DNA of 64,000 nucleotides. It comes from Hyphomicrobiales bacterium. GTDB lineage: Bacteria; Pseudomonadota; Alphaproteobacteria; Rhizobiales; Rhizobiaceae. The position numbers and the translations under genes are program-made. The stretch is from positions 186,001-250,000 of the forward strand of contig UEGR01000005.1 in assembly GCA_900465685.1 (NCBI GenBank). Direction: 5' to 3'. The notes beneath the pieces are model-generated. The model saw nothing but the letters and a program-made list of their open reading frames with translations, did not search any database and had not been told where the DNA came from. This document shows, in pieces, positions 24,601 to 33,935 of this stretch (the first letter of the stretch is position 1; each line of letters opens with the position of its first letter).

Positions 24601-26874
24601 ATGGACGCAGCGAATCTGACCACGAATCTGGATAAGACGGAACAATCGTCGCGCAAGGGCGAGGGGCGCAGGCTTCTGGCATTGCCCGGCATAATCACCG
24701 TCGTTTCGGCGCTGATTACGGCGTCCATTTCTTTTGCGATTCTGATTGGCATTACTCCGATCACACCTGATCGCACTGTTACGCTGGCTTTGGTCATCAT
24801 CAATGTCGCGTTGATTTTGTTCCTGATTTTGCTGATTTGCCGCGAGGTCTATCGCATCGTCACAGCGCGCCGCTCGGGTAAGGCAGCGTCGCGGCTACAT
24901 GTCCGTATCGTGGCGTTGTTCTCTTTGATAGCAGCAGTTCCGGCGATTGTGGTGGCCATTGTCGCGTCGGTAACGCTCAATCTCGGTCTGGACCGGTGGT
25001 TCGACACCAATACGCGCGATATTGTGAATTCGTCGCAAAGCCTGACCACGGCCTATATTCGCGAGACGGCACTCAATCTGCAAAGCACGTCTTACTCGAT
25101 GCTGCAGGATCTGGATGCGCAGCGCACACTTTATAGTCTGGACCGGGGCGGCTTTATTGAATTGCTGACGTTGCAGACGCGCGGACGCGGGTTGCTCGGT
25201 GCATTCCTGGTGCGCGCAGACGGCTCCGTCGTGGTCAAAAGCAATACGGGTATGGAAAGCAGCTTGCCTAATCCGCCACATGCAGCCTTGCAAACGGCTG
25301 CTGATGGAAAGCCCGTTATCATCCCGCCCGGCGATCTCAATTACGTCGGTGCACTTATCAAGATGCGCGAGATACCGGATGTTTATCTTTACACTGTCCG
25401 TCGAGTCGATGCTCAGATTCTCGATGCAATGCGTTTGATGGAAGCCAATACGCAGCGTTATCAGGAGATGGATGCAAACCGCATTCCGACCCAGATTGCC
25501 TTTGCACTCCTGTATTTCGGTTTGACGCTGATCGTTCTTCTGTCTGCAATCTGGACCGGTATCGCGGTTGCGGATCGTCTGGTGCGCCCAATCCGCCTGC
25601 TGATCGGTGCAGCCGATGATGTGACGGCCGGTGATCTCGATGTTTCCGTTCCCGTTCGTTCGTCCGATGGTGACGTCGGTGCACTGTCCGGCACTTTTAA
25701 CAACATGGTTGCGGAGCTGAAGAGCCAGCGCAACGAACTGATTGCGGCCAAGGATCAGATCGACGAGCGCCGTCGCTTCTCGGAAGCTGTGCTTTCGGGC
25801 GTTACGGCGGGTGTTATCGGCATCGAAACTGATGGTTCCATCTCGATTCTCAACCGCTCGGCGGAACACATGTTTGGCGTTATATCGCAGGATGCGGTGG
25901 GCAAGAGCCTCAGCAGCATTGCGCCGGAAATCGGTCAGGCCTTTGAAGTTGCGCGTACTGCGGACAAGACGATGCATCGCGAACAGGTGAGCATGACGCG
26001 CAACGGCGTGGCGCGCACCTTCAACGTACAGGTCACGGTCGAAGATATTGAATCCGAGGATCATTCTTATGTCGTGACGGTGGATGACATCACTGATCTC
26101 GTGCAGGCGCAACGCACCTCGGCATGGGCTGATGTCGCGCGCCGCATCGCGCATGAAATCAAAAATCCGCTGACCCCGATCCAACTTTCGGCTGAACGCA
26201 TTCGCCGTCGTTATGGCAAGGTCATCACCGAAGATCGGGAAGTCTTCGATCAGTGCACCGACACCATTATCCGCCAGGTTGGCGATATTGGCCGCATGGT
26301 CGATGAATTTTCCGCTTTTGCCCGTATGCCGAAGCCGGAAATGCGACAGATGGATATGCGCGAAGCCTTGCGCGAAGCGTCCTTCCTGATCGAAGTCAGC
26401 CGCAGCGACATTAAGTTCGAAAACAATTTCGGACCGGAAAAGCTGACTGGTTCTTTTGACAGCCGTCTGATCGGTCAGGCTTTCGGTAATGTCATCAAGA
26501 ATGCGAGCGAAGCGATTGATGCCGTTGCCAAGGAAGACCGCGGCGAAGGGCATATTCTTATTCATTCATACAAGGCTGACGGGAATTTGATTGTCGATGT
26601 GATCGACAACGGCAAGGGCTTGCCGGGTGACGACCGTCAGAAGCTGCTTGAGCCTTATATGACCACGCGTGAAAAGGGTACGGGGCTCGGCCTCGCCATC
26701 GTCCGCAAGATCGTTGAGGATCACGGCGGACATCTCGAATTGCATGACGCGCCAGCGGATTTCCACGGAGGTCGTGGCGCAATGATACGGATGGTCTTTC
26801 CAGATATGCAGGCCGGTGTAACCGAGGCTGCCAACGGAAATGACGACACAAAGATAGCTGGACAGGTGAATTGA
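24601..26874 (+). CDS. ntrY: Nitrogen/redox sensor histidine kinase NtrY
   Basis: NtrY is a membrane kinase paired with NtrX; in Brucella it was reported to respond to redox or oxygen state. The product (about 757 residues) has four membrane helices (about 30-135 and one near 315), a HAMP segment (DRLVRPIRLLIGAADDVTAGDLDV), a PAS region (about 400-500), HisKA with the phospho-acceptor His in VARRIAHEIKNPLTPIQLS (codon at 26152), and an ATPase domain (DNGKGLPGDD, GTGLGLAIV). Three ATGs (24559, 24592, 24601) are possible and none has a good ribosome-binding site. ntrX follows after one base. Confidence 0.93.
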   Translation: MDAANLTTNLDKTEQSSRKGEGRRLLALPGIITVVSALITASISFAILIGITPITPDRTVTLALVIINVALILFLILLICREVYRIVTARRSGKAASRLHVRIVALFSLIAAVPAIVVAIVASVTLNLGLDRWFDTNTRDIVNSSQSLTTAYIRETALNLQSTSYSMLQDLDAQRTLYSLDRGGFIELLTLQTRGRGLLGAFLVRADGSVVVKSNTGMESSLPNPPHAALQTAADGKPVIIPPGDLNYVGALIKMREIPDVYLYTVRRVDAQILDAMRLMEANTQRYQEMDANRIPTQIAFALLYFGLTLIVLLSAIWTGIAVADRLVRPIRLLIGAADDVTAGDLDVSVPVRSSDGDVGALSGTFNNMVAELKSQRNELIAAKDQIDERRRFSEAVLSGVTAGVIGIETDGSISILNRSAEHMFGVISQDAVGKSLSSIAPEIGQAFEVARTADKTMHREQVSMTRNGVARTFNVQVTVEDIESEDHSYVVTVDDITDLVQAQRTSAWADVARRIAHEIKNPLTPIQLSAERIRRRYGKVITEDREVFDQCTDTIIRQVGDIGRMVDEFSAFARMPKPEMRQMDMREALREASFLIEVSRSDIKFENNFGPEKLTGSFDSRLIGQAFGNVIKNASEAIDAVAKEDRGEGHILIHSYKADGNLIVDVIDNGKGLPGDDRQKLLEPYMTTREKGTGLGLAIVRKIVEDHGGHLELHDAPADFHGGRGAMIRMVFPDMQAGVTEAANGNDDTKIAGQVN

Positions 26875-26875
26875 T

Positions 26876-28237
26876 ATGGCAGCCGATATTCTTGTAGTTG
26901 ATGACGAAGCGGATATCCGGGAGCTCGTAGCTGGTATTCTCAGCGATGAGGGTCATGAAACCCGTACCGCATTCGATGCGGATAGCGCACTGGCGGCTAT
27001 TGGCGATCGCGTGCCGCGACTGGTGTTTCTGGACATTTGGCTCCAGGGCAGCCGTCTTGACGGGCTGGCTCTGCTGGATGAAATCAAGAAGTTGCATCCC
27101 GATCTGCCGGTGGTCATGATTTCCGGTCACGGCAACATCGAGACGGCGGTTTCCGCCATCCGGCGCGGTGCTTACGATTTCATCGAAAAGCCGTTCAAGG
27201 CGGATCGTCTGATCCTCGTTGCCGAGCGTGCTCTGGAAACCTCCAAGCTGAAGCGCGAAGTGTCCAATCTGCGCAAGCGGTCTGGCGAAAGCATGGAGCT
27301 TATTGGTGCATCGCTGGCCATGAGCCAGTTGCGGCAGACCATCGAGCGTGTTGCGCCCACCAACAGCCGCATCATGATCACTGGCCCCTCGGGTGCCGGC
27401 AAGGAACTCGCGGCCCGCGCCATTCACGCACAATCGACCCGCGCCAACGGACCGTTTGTGACCGTGAATGCTGCGACCATTACACCGGAGCGCATGGAGA
27501 TCGAACTTTTCGGCACGGAAATGGATGGTGGCGAACGCAAGGTCGGAGCTTTGGAAGAAGCGCATGGCGGCATTCTCTATCTCGATGAAGTTGCCGACAT
27601 GCCGCGCGAAACGCAGAACAAGATTCTGCGCGTGCTGGTCGATCAACAGTTCGAGCGTGTCGGCGGCACGAAACGCGTCAAGGTCGATGTGCGTATCATT
27701 TCGTCGACAGCGCAGAACCTTGAAGGCATGATTGCCGAAGGCACATTCCGTGAAGATCTGTTCCACCGCCTGTCGGTTGTTCCGGTTCAGGTTCCGCCGC
27801 TCGCAGCACGCCGCGAGGATATTCCGTCGCTTGTCGAATATTTCATGACACAGATCGCCGGGCAGGCGGGTATCAAGCCGCGCAAGATCGGCGCGGATGC
27901 GATGGCAGTGCTTCAGGCTCATAGCTGGCCGGGCAATATTCGCCAGCTGCGCAACAATGTTGAGCGCCTGATGATTCTGGCGCGTGGCGACGATGCGGAT
28001 GCGCCGGTAACGGCTGATCTTCTGCCTGCCGAAATTGGTGACACGCTGCCGCGTGCGCCGACGGAATCGGACCAGCACATCATGGCTCTGCCACTGCGCG
28101 AAGCGCGCGAGCGTTTTGAGAAGGAATATCTGATCGCGCAGATCAACCGCTTTGGCGGCAATATTTCGCGCACTGCGGAATTTGTCGGCATGGAACGCTC
28201 GGCCTTGCATCGTAAATTGAAATCACTCGGCGTATAA
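26876..28237 (+). CDS. ntrX: Response regulator NtrX, AAA+ type lacking GAFTGA
   Basis: 453 residues: receiver domain with phospho-acceptor Asp53 (FLDIWLQG), AAA+ domain with Walker A GPSGAGKE and Walker B YLDEVAD, and a Fis-type DNA-binding helix-turn-helix at the end (NISRTAEFVGMERSALHRKL). The loop that normally carries GAFTGA, needed to contact sigma-54, reads ELFGTEMDGGERKVGALEE, so this protein should regulate sigma-70-type promoters, as known for NtrX of other alphaproteobacteria. It lies immediately after ntrY and 30 bp before trkA. Confidence 0.95.
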   Translation: MAADILVVDDEADIRELVAGILSDEGHETRTAFDADSALAAIGDRVPRLVFLDIWLQGSRLDGLALLDEIKKLHPDLPVVMISGHGNIETAVSAIRRGAYDFIEKPFKADRLILVAERALETSKLKREVSNLRKRSGESMELIGASLAMSQLRQTIERVAPTNSRIMITGPSGAGKELAARAIHAQSTRANGPFVTVNAATITPERMEIELFGTEMDGGERKVGALEEAHGGILYLDEVADMPRETQNKILRVLVDQQFERVGGTKRVKVDVRIISSTAQNLEGMIAEGTFREDLFHRLSVVPVQVPPLAARREDIPSLVEYFMTQIAGQAGIKPRKIGADAMAVLQAHSWPGNIRQLRNNVERLMILARGDDADAPVTADLLPAEIGDTLPRAPTESDQHIMALPLREARERFEKEYLIAQINRFGGNISRTAEFVGMERSALHRKLKSLGV

Positions 28238-28267
28238 GCGTTTAGTAATTCTACAAGCGGAGCAGCC

Positions 28268-29644
28268 ATGCGGGTGATCGTATGCGGAGCGGGGCAGGTC
28301 GGCTATGGCATAGCCGAACGACTGGCCGCCGAGGAAAACGACGTTTCTGTCATTGATACGTCGGCGCGCCACATCGAAATCGTGCGTGATACGCTGGATG
28401 TGCGTGGATTCGTTGGTCATGGCTCGCAGCCGGATGTGCTGGCTGCGGCTGGTGCCGATGAAGCGGATATGATCATCGCCGTTACGCTGTCCGACGAAGT
28501 GAACATGGTCGCCTGTCAGGTCGCGCATTCGGTGTTCAATGTGCCGACGAAGATTGCGCGCATTCGCGCCCAATCCTATCTCAAGGCGGAATATCAGGAC
28601 CTGTTTCTCCGCGAAAACCTGCCGATTGATGTGATCATTTCGCCTGAACTGGAAGTGGGCGAGGTGGTGCTGCGCCGTATCGCTCTGCAGGGCGCGACGG
28701 ATGTTTTGCGCTTTGCCGATGATCGCGTCATTGGCCTTGCCATTGAATGCCTTGAAGAATGCCCGGTCATCAACACGCCGCTCAAGCAATTGACCGATCT
28801 GTTTCCCGATCTGGCGGCAACGGTTGTCGGGGTCGTGCGCAATGAAAACCTGTTCATTCCACGCTCGTCCGATGAGCTGAATGCGGGCGACCTCGCTTAT
28901 GTTGTCACCACGCGCGAGCAGGTCCGCCGCACACTTTCGCTGTTCGGGCACGAAAAGCCGGAAGCGCGCCGCATCGTTATCGCGGGCGGCGGCAATATCG
29001 GGCTTTATGTTGCCAAGGCCATCGAAGACCGGAAATGGCAGACCCGTGTGAAGATGATCGAAAGCGACCATGAGCGCGCTTTCACGATTGCCGATCAGCT
29101 GAAGCGGACCATGGTGCTGCATGGCAGCGCGCTGGATCAGGCCTTGCTGCAAGAAGCCGATATTCAGGACGCCGATCTGATGGTGGCGCTCACCAATCAG
29201 GATCAGGTCAATATTCTCTCCAGCATCATGGCGAAACGCCTTGGCTGCAAAAGCAATATGGCCTTGCTGAATACGGTTGCCTATCAGGATTTCACCCACA
29301 TGGTGGGGATCGACGCCTATATCAATCCGAAGGCGGTCACGGTTTCAAAAATCCTCCAGCATGTGCGCCGAGGCCGTATTCGTGCGGTTTACAGTGTCTA
29401 TCGCGATATGGCCGAAATCATCGAAGCCGAAGCACTGGAAACGTCGTCGCTCGTCGGCGCGCCGTTGCGGGATCTGGATTTGCCCGTGGGTTTGCGAATC
29501 GGCGCGATCTACAGGGACGGGCAGGTTATCCGCCCCAATGGCGATGTTCGCATCAAGCCGAAGGATCGGGTGGTGATTTTTGCCACGGCAGAGGCCGTCA
29601 AACATGTGGAACAGATGTTCCGCGTCAGCCTCGAATTCTTTTAA
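28268..29644 (+). CDS. trkA: Trk potassium uptake system peripheral subunit TrkA
   Basis: TrkA is the NAD(H)-binding cytosolic regulator of TrkH/TrkG potassium channels. The 458 residues form two tandem RCK units: N-domain 1 with MRVIVCGAGQVGYGIAERL (1-19), its C-domain (about 135-220), N-domain 2 with RRIVIAGGGNIGLYVAKAI (about 237-255), and a final C-domain. It follows ntrX in the same direction, an arrangement common in Rhizobiales. The transport subunit is not in this window. A terminator follows. Confidence 0.95.
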   Translation: MRVIVCGAGQVGYGIAERLAAEENDVSVIDTSARHIEIVRDTLDVRGFVGHGSQPDVLAAAGADEADMIIAVTLSDEVNMVACQVAHSVFNVPTKIARIRAQSYLKAEYQDLFLRENLPIDVIISPELEVGEVVLRRIALQGATDVLRFADDRVIGLAIECLEECPVINTPLKQLTDLFPDLAATVVGVVRNENLFIPRSSDELNAGDLAYVVTTREQVRRTLSLFGHEKPEARRIVIAGGGNIGLYVAKAIEDRKWQTRVKMIESDHERAFTIADQLKRTMVLHGSALDQALLQEADIQDADLMVALTNQDQVNILSSIMAKRLGCKSNMALLNTVAYQDFTHMVGIDAYINPKAVTVSKILQHVRRGRIRAVYSVYRDMAEIIEAEALETSSLVGAPLRDLDLPVGLRIGAIYRDGQVIRPNGDVRIKPKDRVVIFATAEAVKHVEQMFRVSLEFF

Positions 29645-29684
29645 TCGAAGAAATCTGATATAGTTAATTAAGTATGAGTGATAT

Positions 29685-29717
29685 AAGCCTCCAAGCTTTA
29701 TTTCTTGGGGGCTTTTT
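29685..29717 (+). terminator. trkA terminator overlapping the next gene's ribosome-binding site
   Basis: AAGCCTCCAAG (29685-29695), loop CTTTATTT, CTTGGGGGCTT (29704-29714), then TTT and the ATG at 29718. The GGGGG in the 3' arm is the only candidate Shine-Dalgarno sequence for the downstream gene. Confidence 0.75.
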
Positions 29718-30548
29718 ATGGACATTTGTACCTTTTGGTACGGACCTCGCTTGCGCGAAGTCGATCAGATTTGTCTGGCGTCGATGGTCATGACGGGTCA
29801 GCGCGTAAAGCTGTTTGCCTATGCGCCGATAGAAAATGTTCCCGCTGGCGTGGAATTGCACGACGCCAATACGATATTGCCGGAACGCGCGTTCAAGCGG
29901 CTTGATCCCGGCTATCCGACTTTCCGTTCGTCGCGAACCATTGTCCAGTTCAGTGATATTTTCCGCATCATGCTGATGAAACATCAGCAGGGTGTGTGGC
30001 TTGATACGGATGTGTTTCTTCTGAAGCAGTTCCATCCAGACCCGGAAAAGCCCTATCTCGCACGTGAAAACCAATATCGGGTGGGCGTATCAGCACTCTA
30101 TTTCCCGCATGATCATCCGATCATTGGCGAGTTCGAAGCCTATATGTCTGCGACCTATCCTTTGCCGCGATGGCTCGGATTTAGGCGCGGAAAGTTGCGG
30201 CCGCTCTATTACCGGGCGATCGGCAAGGAAGTCACGCCGGCCTCCATCGGTATTACGGTCTTTGGCAATGATGGTATTTCGCGGCTCGCCCGCAAATACG
30301 GGGTTTTCAAGAACGCCGCGCCACGTGAGAACTTCTACTATTGGGTTGGTAAGGATGCGACACGCATCTATGATCCGGCCTATGGTCTGGAGCCGCTCGA
30401 CCATCCGGATTTTATTGGCTTCCATGTCCATAAAAAACACAAGGCAGTTGTTTCATTACAACCCGGCAGTTTTTACATGTGGATGAGGGATCGGGTGAGG
30501 CCATTGCTTGAACGCAATGATAATATTGAGCTTTCCAAGGCGAGCTGA
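29718..30548 (+). CDS. DXD-motif glycosyltransferase (Gly_transf_sug / GT32-like)
   Basis: The 276-residue protein has the pattern RIMLMKHQQGVWLDTDVFLLKQF (about residues 78-100), in which LDTDVF is the metal and nucleotide-sugar-binding DXD motif, and an N-terminus MDICTFWYGPRLREVDQICL like other bacterial members. No membrane helix; probably a cytosolic transferase for a surface glycan. It stands alone between trkA and hfq, far from the polysaccharide operon. Donor and acceptor unknown. Its Shine-Dalgarno sequence is inside the preceding terminator hairpin. Confidence 0.78.
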   Translation: MDICTFWYGPRLREVDQICLASMVMTGQRVKLFAYAPIENVPAGVELHDANTILPERAFKRLDPGYPTFRSSRTIVQFSDIFRIMLMKHQQGVWLDTDVFLLKQFHPDPEKPYLARENQYRVGVSALYFPHDHPIIGEFEAYMSATYPLPRWLGFRRGKLRPLYYRAIGKEVTPASIGITVFGNDGISRLARKYGVFKNAAPRENFYYWVGKDATRIYDPAYGLEPLDHPDFIGFHVHKKHKAVVSLQPGSFYMWMRDRVRPLLERNDNIELSKAS

Positions 30549-30733
30549 TCACGCAACACTAACCTTGCTACCAATAATTGACACGTGTTCAACAAAATTG
30601 TCGGTTGCGCAAAGATTCCCATCCTGTTAACCGAAAGCTGAGGGCGAAGCAGTTGTCTTTCCACAGCAATTGCAGTTCTGTACCGGCACCTCGCGTTCCG
30701 GTGCTTGATTTATGCAAATGCGCATGCTCGTCT

Positions 30734-30789
30734 ACAGCATTCCCCGCAAACGTCTCAAACGGTTTTGCGTTCGGAAATGCGACAAGGAA
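30734..30789 (+). repeat. Diverged palindromic repeat, copy 3a
   Basis: The segment acagcattccccgcaaacg then ctcaaacggttttgcgttcg and gaaatgcgacaagg follows the module order of the repeat (gcatttccagcaaaagtg, cggttttgcgtagg, ataatgcg) with many substitutions. Only the left half is present. Confidence 0.55.
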
Positions 30790-30792
30790 TAA

Positions 30793-30872
30793 CGGCATTT
30801 CCAGCAAAAGTGTTTAACGGTTTTGCTGGTCGAGAAATGCATGAAAACAAAGAGATAGAGCGGGTTCACCGC
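30793..30872 (+). repeat. Diverged palindromic repeat, copy 3b
   Basis: Starts GGCATTTCCAGCAAAAGTG, continues aacggttttgctggtcg, gaaatgcatgaaaacaaag and atagagcgggttcacc. Closer to the family than 3a and includes the start of the right half (gagcgg-ttc). Confidence 0.7.
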
Positions 30873-30920
30873 TTTCACGTATCGCGAACAGGCTGCTGAT
30901 CGATTAAAGGAATAAAAACA

Positions 30921-31157
30921 ATGGCTGAACGATCGCAAAATCTTCAAGACCTTTTTCTGAACTCCGTACGCAAACAGAAGATCTCCCTGACGATTTTTCT
31001 GATCAATGGCGTAAAACTGACCGGTATTGTGACGTCTTTCGACAATTTCTGTGTGCTGCTGCGCCGCGATGGTCATTCGCAGCTTGTCTATAAGCACGCA
31101 ATTTCGACGATCATGCCGAGCCAGCCGGTTCAGATGTTCGAAGGTGAGGAAGCCTGA
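30921..31157 (+). CDS. hfq: RNA chaperone Hfq
   Basis: Hfq is a hexameric Sm-like protein that pairs small RNAs with mRNAs. The 78 residues contain Sm1 ([43 protein letters not shown]) and Sm2 ([14 protein letters not shown]) with the usual YKHA motif, and the short C-terminus typical of alphaproteobacteria. AAAGGA precedes the ATG. It is followed 185 bp later by hflX, the common hfq-hflX order. Confidence 0.98.
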
Positions 31158-31342
31158 CGCTTTCCGAATTCCATTCGGGTGCAGCGGTTTCGTCCATCGA
31201 GGTCGCGTCGCCCTGATGTTTTGTTAGGCGATTATTCCGGGTTCCAGCCATGGGACTCGGATATACTTGCTTTAACGCCCGGGGCGTCTTCTATTTGAAA
31301 CACGCATAGCGGCGACCTATTTGTGCTTGATGATGGAGCGCA

Positions 31343-32806
31343 ATGTCTCTGCACTCCCCGGAGAATATTTATTTGTCCAAATTCAAGGATAAAAACACGT
31401 CGTCCTTCGACGCGCATAAAGACGATGCAAACAAAGGCTACGGCCTTTCCGAACAAGAACCGACCAGAGCTGCCGTCGTCGTTCCCATTTTGCCGGAGCG
31501 CTATAATGCCAACGGTTCGGGCGAAGATGGTGCACGCACGCAGTTTCAGCGTTCCAGTGAGGCGCGTCTTGAAGAAGCTGTCGGTCTGGCGCGCGCCATT
31601 GATCTTGAAATCATTCACGCCGAAGTCGCGGTTATTGCCAATCCGCGGCCCGCAACTTTGCTTGGCGCAGGCAAGGTTGAAGCCATTGCCGATACGGTCA
31701 AGGAAAACGACATCGGGCTGGTCATTGTCGATCATGCTCTGACGCCGGTACAGCAGCGCAATCTCGAAAAGGAATGGAACGTCAAGGTCATCGACCGCAC
31801 GGGCCTGATTCTTGAGATTTTTGGTGAGCGCGCGCGTACCAAGGAAGGTGCGTTGCAGGTCGAACTGGCGCATCTGAATTATCAGAAGGGCCGTCTGGTT
31901 CGCAGCTGGACCCACTTGGAACGTCAGCGCGGTGGCGGCGGCTTCCTTGGCGGCCCGGGTGAAACCCAGATCGAAGCCGACCGTCGTCTGCTGCAGGACA
32001 AGATTCTGAAGATCAAGCGCGAGCTTGAAACAGTTGTTCGCACACGCACGCTGCATCGCCAGAAGCGACGCAAGGTGCCGCATCCGATTGTTGCGCTTGT
32101 CGGTTATACCAATGCTGGCAAATCAACGCTGTTCAACCGTATGACGGGTGCCGAGGTGCTGGCTGAGGATATGCTCTTCGCCACGCTTGATCCGACGCTC
32201 CGTCGCATTCGGCTGCCCCATGGCGAGACGGTCATCCTGTCCGACACGGTGGGCTTCATTTCCAATCTGCCGCACCATCTGGTGGCCGCCTTCCGCGCCA
32301 CGCTGGAAGAAGTGGTGGAAGCCGATCTCATTTTGCACGTGCGCGATATTTCCGATCCGGATAACGCCGCGCAGGCTGAAGATGTCGAGAACATTCTTGC
32401 CGGTCTTGGTATCGAGCCGCAGGATCGCAAGCGCGTCGTGGAAATCTGGAACAAGATCGACAATCTAGACGAGAGCGGCCGCGAGGCAGCATTGCGTCTG
32501 GCCGCTGCCGGTGGCGATGAAGGCCGCCCGATACCCCTGTCAGCCATCACAGGCGAGGGCGTTGACCGCTTGCTTAGTCTGATCGAAACACGGATAGCGG
32601 GCGTGCTTGGCGCTATAGATATCGTTCTTTCGCCTTTCGAGCTGCACATACTGAACTGGATCTACGAGCACGGCAGTGAAGTGCAGCGCGAAGACCTGGA
32701 AGACGGTTCGGTTCGGGTCAACGCACGTCTCACGGAAGTGGCGCGCCGGACGCTCGACGACAAGCGCGGCATCAAGCCGGAGAAGCCGGAAAACGACTGG
32801 GATTAG
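31343..32806 (+). CDS. hflX: Ribosome-associated GTPase HflX
   Basis: HflX splits stalled or hibernating ribosomes under heat stress. The 487-residue protein has the HflX N-domain (RPATLLGAGKVEAIADTVKEN; VIDRTGLILEIFGERARTKEGALQVELAHLNYQKGRL), the Gly-rich linker GGGGFLGGPGETQIE, and G motifs GYTNAGKST, DTVGF and NKIDN. The N-terminal 50 residues are a variable extension. GGAGCGCA precedes the ATG. Confidence 0.96.
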   Translation: MSLHSPENIYLSKFKDKNTSSFDAHKDDANKGYGLSEQEPTRAAVVVPILPERYNANGSGEDGARTQFQRSSEARLEEAVGLARAIDLEIIHAEVAVIANPRPATLLGAGKVEAIADTVKENDIGLVIVDHALTPVQQRNLEKEWNVKVIDRTGLILEIFGERARTKEGALQVELAHLNYQKGRLVRSWTHLERQRGGGGFLGGPGETQIEADRRLLQDKILKIKRELETVVRTRTLHRQKRRKVPHPIVALVGYTNAGKSTLFNRMTGAEVLAEDMLFATLDPTLRRIRLPHGETVILSDTVGFISNLPHHLVAAFRATLEEVVEADLILHVRDISDPDNAAQAEDVENILAGLGIEPQDRKRVVEIWNKIDNLDESGREAALRLAAAGGDEGRPIPLSAITGEGVDRLLSLIETRIAGVLGAIDIVLSPFELHILNWIYEHGSEVQREDLEDGSVRVNARLTEVARRTLDDKRGIKPEKPENDWD

Positions 32807-32922
32807 TCATGATTCCGTGAGGAACCGAGCACCACTTGCGGAACAGGGGCGCAACGCCCTATGTATGGTAGTCCGACGATTCAAATCCACTCAATTCGCA
32901 TCATTACATCCAGAGGCCCATA

Positions 32923-33552
32923 ATGAGAGATCCGATTGAAACCGTCATGAACCTCGTGCCGATGGTGGTCGAGCAGACCAACCGTGGCGAGCGGGCCTAT
33001 GATATTTTCTCGCGCCTTCTGAAAGAGCGCATCATCTTCGTCAACGGACCGGTCGAAGACGGCATGTCAATGCTGGTTTGCGCGCAGCTTCTGTTCCTCG
33101 AAGCCGAGAATCCGAAAAAAGAGATCAACATGTACATCAACTCGCCGGGTGGCGTGGTGACGTCCGGCATGGCGATCTACGATACGATGCAGTTCATCCG
33201 TCCGCCGGTATCCACGCTCTGCATGGGGCAGGCCGCATCGATGGGTTCGCTGCTTCTGACGGCAGGTGCAACCGGCCAGCGTTATGCGCTGCCAAATGCC
33301 CGCATCATGGTTCACCAGCCTTCGGGCGGCTTCCAGGGTCAGGCGTCCGATATCGAACGCCATGCGCAGGACATCATCAAGATGAAGCGCCGTCTGAACG
33401 AAGTTTACGTGAAGCACACGGGCCGCGACTACGAAACCATCGAACGCACGCTCGACCGCGATCATTTCATGACCGCTCAGGAAGCGCTCGAATTTGGTCT
33501 CATCGACAAGGTCGTTGAAGCACGCGATGTGAGTGCCGACGAATCGAAGTGA
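32923..33552 (+). CDS. clpP: ATP-dependent Clp protease proteolytic subunit ClpP
   Basis: ClpP forms the 14-subunit barrel that degrades substrates fed by ClpX or ClpA; in alphaproteobacteria ClpXP removes CtrA and other cell-cycle regulators. 209 residues with catalytic Ser106 (GQAASMGS) and His131 (MVHQPSGG); the Asp is expected near residue 180. Length and motifs are canonical. It is separated from clpX by 383 bp, so the two probably have separate promoters. Confidence 0.97.
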   Translation: MRDPIETVMNLVPMVVEQTNRGERAYDIFSRLLKERIIFVNGPVEDGMSMLVCAQLLFLEAENPKKEINMYINSPGGVVTSGMAIYDTMQFIRPPVSTLCMGQAASMGSLLLTAGATGQRYALPNARIMVHQPSGGFQGQASDIERHAQDIIKMKRRLNEVYVKHTGRDYETIERTLDRDHFMTAQEALEFGLIDKVVEARDVSADESK

Positions 33553-33581
33553 GCCTGAATCCGGCTCGCTTCCAATTTTTG

Positions 33582-33604
33582 GCCCCTTTTGCCACAAAAG
33601 GGGC
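33582..33604 (+). terminator. Probable clpP terminator
   Basis: GCCCCTTTT, loop GCCAC, AAAAGGGGC. Strong stem but the downstream T tract (TCAATTCTT) is poor. Confidence 0.55.
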
Positions 33605-33628
33605 TCAATTCTTGGACCAACGTGAAGG

Positions 33629-33645
33629 TTAACGCGCCGCGTTAA
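33629..33645. promoter_or_regulatory. 17-bp palindrome upstream of clpX
   Basis: TTAACGCG-C-CGCGTTAA, perfect except for the central base, about 290 bp before the clpX ATG. The two TTAA elements are nine bases apart, not the seven of a CtrA box. Confidence 0.45.
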
Positions 33646-33935
33646 GCATCTGTTGGGCATCAAGGCGCTAAAGTTGGTCAGATCAGGCCGAATCTTTGCC
33701 GGGAACTTATTTTTTGTTTGTTCGAAGGTTCAGGTTCTGCAAAAGTCACTGAAAGACTCCTTCGGTCGGGGAGTCTACGGTGAACGGAAACCTAGAGACT
33801 ACAGGGACAGTGCGTATCAACTGTCATTGTGACCGGTAGAAGGCGTGTTTTTCCTTCATTACTGGGTCCGAACCGGAAGAAACGATCGGAATGAACAGCC
33901 CAAGGTTCGTTTCGGTTTATTGAAAGGAAACTGCA

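Larger units (their letters stand above)
30549..30920. other. Intergenic region upstream of hfq
   Basis: 372 bp. It contains two diverged copies of the dispersed palindromic repeat (30734-30789 and 30793-30872) and must contain the hfq promoter. No gene is seen. Confidence 0.6.
33553..33935. other. clpP-clpX intergenic region
   Basis: 383 bp with a clpP terminator-like hairpin (33582-33604), a 17-bp perfect palindrome (33629-33645) and a dyad AGACTCC...GGAGTCT (33754-33776) whose arms each contain a GANTC site. No gene seen. Confidence 0.6.

Noticed and set aside
24895..26565. 556-codon open frame antisense to ntrY
   Set aside because: Low-complexity composition and no family features; shadow of ntrY.
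26558..28210. 550-codon open frame antisense to ntrX
   Set aside because: Same reason; ntrX is unmistakable on the plus strand.
33629..33645. Possible CtrA box (TTAA...TTAA) before clpX
   Set aside because: The spacing is nine, not seven bases; kept only as an unexplained palindrome.
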